Origin: Pseudo-nitzschia pungens
Taxonomy: Eukaryota > Bacillariophyta > Bacillariophyceae > Bacillariales > Bacillariaceae
Assembly (NCBI GenBank): GCA_037355855.1
Contig: CM074759.1
Span: 4,402,001-4,466,000, forward strand
Direction: 5' to 3'
Length of the DNA: 64,000 nt
The notes below the pieces were generated by a model. The model did not search any database and was not told the origin of the DNA. It saw only the letters and a program-made list of their open reading frames with translations. The first letter of the stretch is position 1. Every line of letters starts with the position of its first letter. Shown here one piece after another: positions 41,621 through 53,600 of this stretch. The position numbers and the translations under genes are program-made.

Positions 41621-42520
41621 CTCTTATGGCGTTCCCTGCTATCAACCCGCATACTGTCCCCTGTTATGGATTGAACGACAGCCAGGGCTATGAGGAATTC
41701 ATCCCTATCCACAGCAGGAGGCAAGCCGCTGATGGCCTGAAGATCCTTACCCATGAGAACAGAGCAGAACTCAGCATAGGGCATCTCTGCCGGGAAGCAT
41801 TCGGAAGAAGACTGCCAGAAAGAGATCCCCCAAGCGACTATGGGCATTCTGTGGTGAGCTTGTTGCAGCTATCAGGCAAAGTAAAGCACACGAGTGGTAC
41901 GATTTTGTCTATTGGACTGATCCCTCTGACAGTACAGGGAAGCTCGGACGCTGTGATCGCCACTGGATCATTGCTGAATCTGCGCTACCAGTAAGCACTA
42001 ACACTGTTAGAGCCATCACTGAGGAAGCAGAATAGAGAGCTCACGATGTCAAGAGAGCAATGGACTCATTTGCCCAAGCAGTGGAATCCAAGATCGGGGA
42101 CAAGGTTGAGGACACTGACGTGAAGTTCCAAGCCACCTACCCTGATCCCCCTGCGGAGTTATTTGAAGGACACCAAGAATGATGGGAGCTCGCCGAGCCG
42201 GAAGCCTCCATTCCTGAGATTGACGACCTCATACCTGATGGGGATGACTATGATGAGTATATTGATAACAATGCTATGATCCGGAAGGGCGCCGAACGAC
42301 TGCGGTGTGTTGTGAAGAATCGCCCTGCTGATCTTCATGGCAATCCGATTGGCAAGCGGGATGATAACCCTATCCTTGATACCAGAATGTATGATCTGCA
42401 GCTTCCAGATGGCTCCGTCGAGCAGTACACAGCCAATATCGTTGCTGAGAGTATGTACAGCGCAATCGAAGACGACGGACGCGAGGCCATTGCAGGATGC
42501 AACCAACCTGAATGCTGACA
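41621..42520 (+). pseudogene. Copia integrase end and integrase-RT linker in Copia-1
   Basis: Across frames one reads SPKRLWAFCGELVAAI and AHEWYDFVYWTDP (about 41833-41935), GKLGRCDRHWII, a stop near 42030, ATYPDPPAELFEGHQ (about 42130-42178), and PILDTRMYDLQLPDGSVEQY with TANIVAESMYSAIEDDG (about 42370-42478). The last part is a strong mark of diatom CoDi copia elements. Stops and frame changes make it non-functional. Confidence 0.68.
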
Positions 42521-44020
42521 GTGCCCCGCTTACCAGGACGCTTAGACTAACACAAGTGCTCCGGCTGCAGGGACGCGTAGTCCTTGATACAGGTGGAACG
42601 GCCGTATGTTGGACCAATACGTATGTTGGACCAATACGAAGAAGCGTAACGGAGCTGCGTGTGACGAGTTACAGCAATGCGCATATGATCACTCCAGCCA
42701 CAGGAACGTGTGGTCTCTGTTATAGGTGGAGCGCCGACGCTACAGTAAAGCATGCGTACGCCAATATGGTTGGAGCCGCCGCAAGTGAACTAAACAGTGA
42801 TTTACCCAAGTAGGAGCCTCGCAAGAACCAAGCCTGTATATGTGGGATAATACTGATACGGGGACATGCTGTCCCTGTTACAGGTTGAATACTAGTAGGC
42901 TGAACAATGGAAGCGCAACGGAGTTGCGCGCTGCGCACAGAACGGAAGTTTACGAACATCAACAGCGACGTCGCGTATCCCTTGTATTCCAGTTATTCTG
43001 TGGACGACGCTGATTGCTACGACGGATTGAATGTATCAATTGAACGTATCGATTGAACGTATCGACCGAAGACTATTCAATTCAGACCAACGCGAGGACC
43101 GAACTATTAGCGCGTGGTGGTGTATGCCTCGTGCCAACCTAGCAGTTCTCAAGTTACTCTTCGGATGATGCTGACGTGCCACGAGTTACTCCATGGATGA
43201 CGCTGATTGCCACGAGTTACTCTCTGGATGACACTAATTGCCGCAAACAATTGAGTATTTCCGATTGACGACTGAGAACATTATTGAAGTGTGGCATCGA
43301 AATTGTTATGTTCGATACTATGAATACAGAACTGCTGTCCCGGGGACAACAACCAAACGATTGAACCGGTTGTCCCGTTACAGGAGCTGCGTGGTTTTGA
43401 ATATATGATCTACGAATCAGGAGCTCTGCTGTTCGAACGACAGTATTACAGAAGCAGGCAGGAGCTGCTATTCGAAAGACAGTATGACAGGATGAGCAGC
43501 ATGATTCGAATTGCCGCATGATTTGGATTGATGCCAAGAAGTGACAAGCGGTCCCATGCAGACTATTGGAATAGTTCCGTGTTGGACAGCTTGCTCATGA
43601 CCGAATGAATGAGCGGGTTGCAGGAGCAGCGCGTTTTATTTCGGACCTACGATAACGATTGGAGAGCAGCTCCCGGAATGAACGACCGAATGAATTAACG
43701 AGTTGCAGGAGCAGCACGTTTCATTTTGATCTACAATAACATACTGTTCCGGGGACAGCTTGCTCACGATTATCATGATTGCGTCCAAAGCAGGATGATA
43801 CGAGCTGTAAGAACGGCAGATGACGGACAGCTGAATCGACCTCTCAGCTGAGCCATGCAACCAATTCATAGGAGACCGAGTGGAACAGTGGCAGTTATAC
43901 TGTTCCGGTGACAGCTTATTCACGAACCATGTCCAAGAATTAACCACGACGAATGAGCTGCATGAAAACAGCAACCAGTCCGGGGACCGTTATGGTCCAG
44001 ATGAACTGGGAGCTCCGGAT
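42521..44020 (+). other. Copia-1 interior, degenerate
   Basis: No protein of clear family is readable. A three-fold imperfect repeat of about 34 bp (ACGAGTTACTC...GGATGA) lies at 43148-43245, and CGTATGTTGGACCAATA is duplicated at 42602-42639. CCGGGGACAGC words recur (43337, 43751, 43905). Confidence 0.4.
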
Positions 44021-44241
44021 GATGGGTGTGCCTATACAAAGATCCTACGAACACCACCAGGCCGGAGAGTCAATGCAACAAGAAGCACAACAGTGTTGCC
44101 TACCACAAAGCGCGCGAGTCTATTGCTGCTGGCATCATTCAAATTGCAAAGGAGCCTGGCGAGACCAATATTGCCGACTTATTCACCAAGCTACTGAATG
44201 GTCCAGCATTGAAAGACCACTGTGAGCGATGCATGTGGTAG
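44021..44241 (+). pseudogene. Copia RNase H C-terminus in Copia-1
   Basis: NKKHNSVAYHKARESIAAG and ETNIADLFTKLLNGPALKDH, then CERCMW and TAG at 44239-44241, match the end of copia Pol. The preceding LRMMGVPI is in another frame. With the fused ORF at 38840 this places the two ends of the RNase H domain about 4 kb apart. Confidence 0.75.
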
Positions 44242-44302
44242 AATTGCTCCAGCTGCATTATTTGAGGTACCTTTGGTCCCTGACAAGCAGCTCGGAAGCA
44301 GA

Positions 44303-44490
44303 AGATTTCGATTTCGATTTCGGAAGCAGTCGACATCGATTACGAATTATTCGAACGCAGCAGATTTCGGATTGTTCGAACGCAGCTGATTTCGATTATG
44401 GTTTCGAATTCCGATTTCGATTACGGATTTCGGTTGCAGCGGACTTCGATCTCGATTCCAAGGACTTCGATTTCGATTACGAAACCTTGG
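44303..44490. repeat. TTCGAT-rich low-complexity tract
   Basis: GATTTCGATTTCGATTTCG-like sequence repeats many times with interruptions between the end of copia Pol and the 3' LTR. It has no evident function. Confidence 0.75.
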
Positions 44491-44941
44491 TTCGGATGTA
44501 ACCTTGTCTCGGACGCAACCTTTCTTTGAACGCTTCGACTTTGATCCCACTTCGATTCCGATTGGATCTTATGATTATGTTATATGTTGGGAGTCTCTGG
44601 GTACAACGGTTCCGGGGACTATAAACTTGAAATACAATAGGCCGATTGATATGTCCTTATATGTGTTAAGGAATCGGACCAAGGGCAAAATGCCCTCCGG
44701 TCCAACCCCCTTTTTTTTTCTACCATAAATCGGCCGGGCCTCTGATAGAAGAACTGCAATATTTGGTGCAGTTTGACCTCTGACAAGTGATATGGATACA
44801 ACCCTGAATTCTGTTATGATCCATCCAAGTGTCCTGGTACAACAAGCAAGAGTATTGGTGTCCCCCTGGGAGTATCTGTTTCCGGGGACTGGTATAGTTG
44901 CTTGCTCAGTACAGGAATACTAGCATGAATCACGGGGACTA

Positions 44942-45876
44942 TGAAGATATTCATGGTGGTGCTATGATCTGTGCTAGCAAGGCTCCTGTGTAGAAGGGCT
45001 ACTGGGTCTACAGACAGCAACATCCAGTAACTGACTAACAGGTGCTGAGCTGAGTGCTAGAGCTGTGTGCTAATTGCTAGCATACAGGCTCAGCAACAGG
45101 CTTAGCAACAGGCTTAGCAACAGGCTTAGCAGCAGGCTTAGCAGCAGACCTATCCTGTTTAGTATGGATGCTAGCAGAGTTTACTAGGGTCGTCGCGTAC
45201 GATTTGTACCAATCGTACGTACCCCGAGTAAAGCATCTTTATAGTGTAGCTAAATGCTACAGGGTTAGGGATGCTAAGGCTACGAGATACTGGAAGATGC
45301 TAACCTACCATGATACCAATGCTAAGATATGATGCTACCGCCGGGGTCGGGTCATTGGTGTATAATATGTACCATGACCGCATACCCGGCCCAAACAGTT
45401 ACCCAACGCGCTAGCATAAGCGAGCTAGCGCTAGCACACGATTGGATAATTAAGCGAAGCTTAATTAAACGATGCTACGCTACGATACTCCGATACGGTA
45501 CGCTACTCGTAGGATACAGTACCAGAGCTACAGGAGCTCTGTTATTATACGAGTTAGCGAGTTAGCGAATCGATGTCACAATACCGTACAGAGCTGAGCG
45601 CTTTGGCTCAGCTCCTTTTCACTCTTTTCTTTATGCTCTAAAATAAACACACCTATCATGCCCTCCCTTACGACCGTTTCCGATGTACCTCTAGGGAAGT
45701 GCCTTGTATTGCCTAAGTGTATGCAATAGACCTTGAACGGTCCACTGTAGACTCATGATTTGCCAGGACTTTATGTATTGTTATTGTTAAGGCTTTCCCC
45801 TATTTTTAGGCCAGTATGAAACAGTTTATATCTACGAGTCGTCCCCGAAGATCGCTGACGAGCGAATATCAACGCA
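44942..45876 (+). repeat. 3' LTR of Copia-1
   Basis: The 935-bp repeat has no difference from the 5' LTR that I could find by eye, including the CAGGCTTAGCAA array at 45089-45147. Confidence 0.85.
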
Positions 45877-46178
45877 ATTGCGCTTTCGAATCTATGATAG
45901 ATCATAGAATAACAAAAACACGACTGTGTTGTAGCCCGTACAAATTCTTCTATGTCTTTGTTTCAGAGCTACCAAACAAGAAGAACTCCCGCAAGTCTCA
46001 TTCAAATTTCCAAACCAGGGTCGTGTACCAAGAAGTGAAAAAAAGTTATGATGAGTCGTTATAGTAGTAGTAATATAGTTTTCCAATCCATACTCGATCA
46101 TAAATTACATTTAAAAAAATCATCATGGATACCAAGCCACTGAAGTTTCATAGTTTTTGTTAGCACCATTATTCAGTA
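45877..46178. other. Stretch between Copia-1 and the next LTR
   Basis: A/T-rich sequence without ORF or repeat of note, apart from a short GTAGTAGTA tract near 46060. It may be original genomic sequence. Confidence 0.4.
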
Positions 46179-46697
46179 TGAAGATATTTCACCTCGATAT
46201 TATGCTACTTACCGTCGGGGTATGGTCATTGTGTACGACTTGTACTATAACCAGATACCCAGCCCCTGCAGTTAGTTCACAAGCGAGCGAGTTAGCGAGC
46301 GGCATCGATCAGAAGTACAGTACTACAGTGTACAGCGTGTATACTACAGTACTGGTGCTACAGGTGCAAGTAAAGGGTATGGTCACTACGTTGAATTAAG
46401 TACTGGACCTACATACCCTGACCCTTTACCGACATACGAATCAGCGAGTGATTATTCGGAGCTCCATCCGAGCTCTCACTCTTTGGAATACTCTCAGTTT
46501 AAACCTCTAAAAGAACACATCATGCCCGGCAATTATACTTGACATCTCTAATGTACCTCTAGGGTGGTAACTAGTGTGCTCATGGTATATGCAATAGCGC
46601 TTGAACAGTATCATCTGTAGTCTAACCAACTGCCTGCACTCCGTGCTGTGCTGTTGTTGATGCTCTCCCTGTTTTGCTGACGAGCGAAATCATTACA
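46179..46697 (+). repeat. Divergent solo copia LTR
   Basis: It starts TGAAGATATTTCACC and ends GACGAGCGAAATCATTACA, with the same internal landmarks as the Copia-1 LTR (GTATGGTCATTG, GAGCTC...GAGCTC, CACATCATGCCC, TGTACCTCTAGGG, ATGCAATAG). It has no partner and no clear target duplication. Confidence 0.65.
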
Positions 46698-46748
46698 GCA
46701 GGGAAAGAGGGGAAAAAAAAATATAATCTTTTTTGTTCTGATTGTAGT

Positions 46749-47489
46749 AGTAACACGTTAGAGTAGATTTAGATGGAGGGTTACGAGATAAAGGTAATTT
46801 AAAGATGAAAGATTAATAAATAAATTGGGTGCGATTAATAAAATTGTGAATGATTTCGAATACTTTACGAGATGGGAATGATTTCTTGAGTATGGAATGA
46901 ATGAGCGATCGGGCATAATATCAATAATCGGCAAGTCATAGGACTCTTGATATTTATCTTGATATTTGAATATCCAATCAGTGTTGGTTGTTGTAACATG
47001 CTAGTGTTACAACCCTACGAAGGCTCTAAATGATTCATTGAATCCCTCATGTACTCCAATATATATGGTATTCATGTACATATAGTATTCAGTATCTTAC
47101 ACATACAACCGAATACTGATTAGATATTCAAATATCAAGATCAATATCAAGAGTCCCATGACTTGCCAATTATTGGTATTATGCCCCGCGAACAATATAT
47201 CATTGTTCGATCATTCATTCATTCCATACTCAAGAAATCATTCCGATCTTGTAAAGTATTCAACCATTCTCTTTTATAACACAATTTATTAATCACAAGC
47301 AATTTATTAACCTTTCATCTTTAAAATACCTCTATCCTGTAATACTCCATCCAATTTCTACCTAGAGTGTTACAGTTGTATGTGTAAGATATTGAATATA
47401 CATACATGAATACCATATATATTGGAGTATATGCAGGATTCAATGAATCATTTAGAGCCCTTCCTTGTATGGTCATAACATAACATGTT
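46749..47489 (-). repeat. Old solo gypsy B-type LTR split by a younger one
   Basis: Parts 46749-46986 and 47380-47489 align with the two ends of the solo LTR at 60474-63937 (GATACTTTACGAGATGGGAATG, then CATTTAGAGCC and ACATGTTA). The insert is 46992-47374. The DNA transposon at 47491 cuts its right end. Confidence 0.7.
46992..47374 (+). repeat. Solo gypsy LTR (383 bp) nested in an older LTR
   Basis: It begins TGTAACATGCTAGTG and ends CTAGAGTGTTACA, and is flanked by the five-base duplication GTTGT (46987-46991 and 47375-47379). It is a clean solo LTR in opposite orientation to its host. Confidence 0.85.
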
Positions 47490-47490
47490 A

Positions 47491-47708
47491 CTACGAGTCC
47501 AATAACAATTGAGACTGGTCCACTGCGTGCCCAAAATGAACTGAATATTCCCCAACCAAAACCAAAGGCGCTGGGAAGGAGAACATACCAAAAATAAAAA
47601 TTATCTCTGTAATAGATAAATTACTATCACCTCTTAAAGTGTGCTGTTTTGTTAGTGGAAACCCCTTGTTTAAGAGCTTCCCTAAACTCTTTACAAAATC
47701 ACTTTTTT
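47491..47708. repeat. Left terminal inverted repeat of the DNA transposon
   Basis: It includes CAATTGAGACTGGTCCACTG, CCCAAAATGAACTGAATATT and GTTAGTGGAAACCCCTTGTT, each found as its complement in the right end. Confidence 0.85.
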
Positions 47709-49240
47709 GTGTTCGCAAACTTACTTTATGGGCTTTGGCCTTCCATAAAATGGCTCTGTCCACAACAACAATCAAGAGCAAGATGGTATCACACTTGCAA
47801 TTATTACCACTGTCTTGGATGGGGGGTGTTTGTTCTTGGGTCATTGGTTGAGTGAGAGCAGAGGGGAGAGCAGCAGAGAGGAATTCACCAGAGAGGAAAC
47901 TGATTGATCGATATTGATCGATCACTGGAGACACGACAATCTACTGGTACCACAGTATTCATTCCTCTCAATTGAAAGTACTTACCTCAGAATCCGCTGC
48001 AACTGCACTGAAATTTCCTCCAAATCAGCTCTGAAACCATGTCCCTCTTCATCAAAAAGGCCCCTTCTGCTCCCAGCAAGAAATTTGCCTCCAAACCCCC
48101 CCTTGCAAGCCCACTGTCAAGGAACGCTGGGAACGCCTGGAAGACCTGGATACCGACTCTGATGATAGTGGTTTGCTCAGCATCAAAACAGTTGCTCCTG
48201 ATCCACCTTTTGCTGGATTGGAAGAGCTCTTGAAAAAGCGCAATCCCTTCTCCAAGCCAGCAAAACAGAGATTGATTGTTGCATTCTTTCTGGAAGCTGA
48301 TCTCTCGCGTCTTACAGACAATAACGTGAAAAAGACTCTGCTTAAAATTCAGCAGGGTCTGAAACTCACCAAAGGGAAAGCCAGCAAGTGCACTCCCAAA
48401 ATCTGGACCGCTGACTTCATGGCAGAGGAGCTTGTTGCCATTGTTGAAGCCTACAAATCCTACCAATCTTTTGTTGTGTGCAATCGATCCACCAGAAACA
48501 AGATTCCTGCAATTGCCATGCTTGACAACTTCCTAAGCAAATTCTCCATTGAACTTGAAAAGGAACGTAAAAAGAAGGAGACTGTTCTTTGCGCAGAAGC
48601 CAAGAAGAAGATTGCAAAGGTCAAGAAATCTGATGGCGTTAGACCCCAAGAAGACATCAGGTATGACAAATTTCTCTTGCTTTCTATGCCTTGTTCCAAC
48701 TGCAAGCACTTCAACACCATGCATTTCCAGAGCAAAACACAAATCAAGGAATTCAACCAACAGGTGGAGGACGAGTACAAAAAGAAGATGCGTCGATACG
48801 CCTCCCTCTCTGTAGCGCGTCAGCAACAGGAAAAGAAGCCCCGAAAGGGGAAGATCAAGAGTCAGGAGATCAGCTGCTTCTGTTTCAAGGTCAACTGTAT
48901 GGACATGCCAAATGGAGGCAATTGTTCTCATTACAGAAACTGTGCCAACCTCAACGCAAGGGGTGTATGTGCGGATTGTGATATTTGTGCCTGCAACTGT
49001 AGCATTGTGTTCTTCGAATTGGAAAGGAAGGCTGTTGCTGATTTGGTGGATCCCAAGAAGAAAGAGTCTTGTCCCCCTACCAATGGAACAGTGTTGCTCT
49101 ACCACCTTGAAGATATGTACGCCTTGAGAGTGAAGGAGGTGTTCCTTGAAAATCCATCAGCGTCGAAGGAACAGATAACCAGAGACGCCCATTCCAATAC
49201 CTTCCATGAAGTTTTATCCGATCCTGTTTTTGCAAGCTCA

Positions 49241-49530
49241 TGTGACATGCTAGCGTAGCAAGCATGAACCACGATTAAATAATTAACCGAATCCCACATA
49301 TAAGCCACCCGGCTTTAGGAGCTGACCGGTGTTTGAATACAAATATTCAAACTGTGCGCCGGACGCTCCAGCAATGTATGTGCGCCGTTATTCAAATGAT
49401 AGCAAGGCGCGCTCGTGTATATTCAAACGTTCATTCAAACGTTCACACGAAAACTGAAATGCTCTCTTAAGAGTTAACGATTAGTCACTTTTTTTAATAC
49501 TACTCCAATTTTCTACCTTAGAGTGTAACA
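49241..49530 (+). repeat. 5' LTR of gypsy B2
   Basis: This 290-bp LTR runs from TGTGACATGCTAGCG to TTAGAGTGTAACA and is followed by the palindrome CAGTAATTACTG (49531-49542). Confidence 0.92.
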
Positions 49531-49650
49531 CAGTAATTACTGTTTATCTTCAACGTAGGAAAACAGTAGAATTCAGTACTGAAACAAAACAATCGAATAA
49601 ACAACCCTTATCCTCAACAACAGAGACCCTCTGTATCTCCAACAAGCAAC

Positions 49651-50685
49651 ATGGCCGGCATCTACAGAGACCCTCCTATCACCTACAAGAGCTCCTTCAA
49701 TCGAACCAAGCCCAAACTCTTCACTCTCTACAACATCAATGAGGAACGAACCGACAGCATGAAGATCCCTCTGTTCACAGAGACAGGAGGCCTTGAAGAA
49801 TTGCTCTTTGTGGAAGAGTCCTTTCCCAACGCCGCCAAGCTTTTAAGGCTTCCAACAGACATCTACCTAACCCACTTCAGTTGATGCCTTACTACGGACG
49901 CTCAGAGCAAGTGGAATGACATGATAAAGGATCCACTGGATCCAGAAGAGTACCAATATGATCAGGAAGATATTGGGGGATATAACCAAGCCTTCCTTGA
50001 CTTCACCAAGCTCTACTGTAATGCCAGGGACGCTAGAGATATCATGCATACTTATCTCAGAAGTCCCGAATGCAGAAAGACATCATCGGTCACCTGTAAA
50101 GAACACGCAGACCGGATCCTTATCCTCATGAAGTACACCCAGAAATTAGATGGAAGCAGTGCTCCTCTCTCCAAAGTGGAGAAACTCACCATTCTCCTCC
50201 ACTCCTTCCCATCTTCATGGATAGAGAGCTATGGAATCATCCATAGTGGAATTCAAGACGGAACCACAGTACAGCACATCGTCGATCACATGAGCTGTCA
50301 CGAGCGCCAAGCCAATAAGAAGAGCAACAAGAACAACAACAAACAACAGAAGCGCTCGAACAACTCCAACAGCAATAACAGCAACTCGCGCAAGCGCAAC
50401 TCGCACAACCACAAAGGAAATAACAACAAGAAGAAATCCAACCCTTGCAGGATCCCCGGTCACAACCATGATTGGTTGGAGTGCTCGAAGAACAAGTACT
50501 CCAAAAATTACAACAAGCCTCCTCAATCCAAGCAAGCAGAGACTTTCCACACACAAGCCCACCTTGTCTCCGGAAGCAATGAAGCCTTCCAAGCCCACAT
50601 GCGAGCAGCGATGGAATCCTACCACACGGCGCATGGAGGCCGGACCGAAAGAAGTATCGATGGGGAACTTGTCTGGCTCCCCTGA
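49651..50685 (+). pseudogene. gag: Gag of gypsy B2 with one in-frame stop
   Basis: The frame starts MAGIYRDPPITYKSSF and ends with TGA at 50683-50685 just before pol in the same frame. A single TGA at 49882-49884 interrupts it (LTHFS then stop, then CLTTDAQSKWNDM), at the codon where B1 has CGT (Arg) and B3 AGA (Arg). Downstream it has CNARDARDIMHTYLR, VDHMSCHERQA, an Asn/Lys-rich linker and the knuckle CRIPGHNHDWLEC. CGA to TGA change at a CpG would explain the stop. Confidence 0.85.
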
Positions 50686-53600
50686 CTCGCTTCCCAAGCC
50701 CCAGAAGCCCCCGGCTTCAACCAAACCAGCAATCACCTTGCCTCCAGCTCCCCTGGAACTGGATGCCAGTACAGCCCTGCTGTCTGGGATGACGCATGGA
50801 GGAGATCTCCCAGATAAAGAGGGGAAGGAACCTACAGGATGGTGTATTCCTGTTGAAAGCTCAGCAAAGCCTGCGAACGCAGCAAGAACAATCGTCCGAA
50901 ACATCCTCCAGGATATATCGAACGCGGATCCGAATCGAAAACAAGATCGATCCAAGGGTACAACCGACGCATCAGTATCGATCAACGCGATTGATCAGAA
51001 TCAGACAGCAGCAACAAATGGACCAACCTTGTCCCTGGCAAGAAATTGGTCTACTGGTACAGCAAAAAATCTCTATTGCAATACTCAAAACTCTAAAGAC
51101 TACACCAAAGGAGGTGCGCTGGAGCAAAATTATTTAAAGCTGCTGTCGACTGCTGGAAATCCAGCAGAACAGGCATCGAATAAGAGCAACGTGGCTCCTA
51201 TTCTTTTAACTACAATACAGTACATACAAGGCATACCAACGAAATCAAGACCACTACTTGCACTACTTGATAGTGGATCTTCCGGAACCCTAATCAACAA
51301 GAGAGCACTACCATTCGGCACAATGCCACTCTGAAGCAAGCATCAAGTCTTAACAACTACAGCGAATGGAAGCTTCGATACTACAGAATATGTCATCATG
51401 AAGAACCTCAAGCTACAAGAGTTTGGCAACTACACCATAGACCAACAAGAAGCAAGGCTCTTCCACTCCCTGAACTGCAAATATGATCTTATACTAGGCA
51501 GAGACTTCCTCCACCTAGCAAAGATCAATCTCCTATTCAAAGAAGGAGCAGTTCAGTGGATGGACAGAACCATTCCCATGAAAGACACGTCCTTATACCA
51601 CGAGTCTGACTACACCATGCTCATGGAAGAACTAGAGGACGCTGAACTCTTTGCTGATGATCTCTTTGCCAATCCATACAAGTCCAAAGTTATTCTCGAC
51701 AGAGCCTACCAAGAAACAGATCCATCTACAGTCGCACAGCAACAGTCTCACATGTCCAAGACCAAGCAGCAGCAGTTCCAAGCAATACTAAACAAGTATC
51801 CAAACGTCTTCAATTGAGAACTTGGCAAGTATCCACACAAGAAGATCTCCCTAAGACTGAAGCCAGGATCCAAGCCCATACACAAGAAGCCTTATCCAGT
51901 TGCATACAAGAGAGAAGACCTATTCAAAAGGGAGCTCCAGAATCTTTGTAATGATGGAGTCCTCAAGCGTTGCACTGGACCGGCCGAATGGGCATTTCCA
52001 ACCTTCATAGTACCTAAGAAAGATAACAGGGTACGATGGGTATCAGACTTTAGGGAACTGAATGAACTCCTTGAAAGACGTCCTTATCCAATCCCCCGGA
52101 TACAGGATATCATGAACAAGCAAGGCAAGTACACTCATTTCACCAAGATTGACTTGTCTATGCAATACTACTGCTTTGAACTGGATGACGCAAGCAAGAA
52201 ACTCTGTACCATAGTGACGCCATATGGTTGCTATGAGTATCAGAGACTCCCCATGGGTGTCAAAGTCTCTCCAGATGTTGCCCAGCAACTAATGGAAGAT
52301 ATCCTACAAGACACGGACTGCACTGTTTATATTGATGATATTGGTATATGGACTGACGGATCCTTTGACCTCCACATGAAGACTATCGACAAGATCCTAG
52401 ACCGGCTTAACCAGAATGGGCTCAAGTGCAACCCCCTCAAATGTGATTGGGCTGTACAAGAGACTGACTTCCTAGGCTATTGGATGACTCCTACAGCAGT
52501 TAAGCCATGGAGAAAGAAAATAGAAGCCATCCTCCGTATGGATCGACCTTGTACTATAACCCAAGTCAAGTCCTTCCTTGGAGCGGTTGGATATTACAGG
52601 GATATGTGGCCTCGAAGGTCCCATGTCCTAGCTCCTCTCTTCGATATCACCGGGACCCCCAAGAAGCAGGCTCCTCAAGCAGCTACCATCAAAGCCAAAC
52701 AAAGGAAAGCCCCTTCAGCTTTCACTTGGGGTCCTGCTCAAGATAAAGCCTTCCAAGAGATGAAAGCCATGGTGGCAGCAGATGCGCTAAACACCTATCC
52801 AGACCTTAACAAGCCCTTTGAACTGTATACTGATGCCTCAGACCTACAGCTTGGTGCTGCCATAATACAAGATGGCAAGCCAATCGCCTATTGGTCTAAG
52901 AAACTATCTGATGCCCAGAAGAATTATACTACTATGGAGAAAGAACTCCTAGCTATAGTACTCTGCTGCAAAGCGTACAGAAAAATGCTACTCGGTGGTG
53001 TTATCTACGTATACACCAACCACAAGAACCTTACCTTCAGGACCCTTTCAGTCCAACGAGTCTCTTCCTTGAAGAATTCGGTGTCAACCTTACTTATGTT
53101 GAAGGCAAGAAGAATGTTCTTGCTGATGCCTTCTCCAGGCTCCCCCGGATGGATCCACCTACTGCGGGGAAGAAAGAAGCCCTTGGTAAGGGCACTCTTA
53201 TTGATTTTTTGAAACTTGAAGTCCCCAAGCAAGATGAAGAACTGTTTTTAGCAGAGTTCCCCAATCTATTCCAGCACTTATGCAATGACGCAGATCAGGA
53301 ATTATACTCCTGTCTGCTGAACAATGAGTGTCTAGTCAACCTACCAAACACCCAAGACATGGAATGCCCGGTTAACTATAACAAGATATACCTCCATCAG
53401 CAAAAGGACCCGACTATCAAGTTCAAGATTCAATCCAAGGCATTCTTTTACCAAGAATTGCAAGGCAATAACATCCTCTGCTATGCCAACCAATCCAATC
53501 CAGATAATTGGAGAATCTATATACCAAGCTCTCTCACGAATGATACCATTAAGTGGTACCATCTCCTGTTGGGTCATTGTGGATCCACCAGGCTATATAA

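Larger units (their letters stand above)
36960..45876 (+). mobile_element. Ty1/copia element Copia-1 with 935-bp LTRs and a defective interior
   Basis: Two direct repeats of 935 bp (36960-37894 and 44942-45876) that I read as identical enclose a 7-kb interior with copia Gag, integrase and RNase H traces. Only one ORF (38840-39766) is intact. A clear target duplication is not found; ATTG flanks both ends. Since the LTRs are young but the interior is broken, it was probably mobilised by another copy. Confidence 0.82.
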
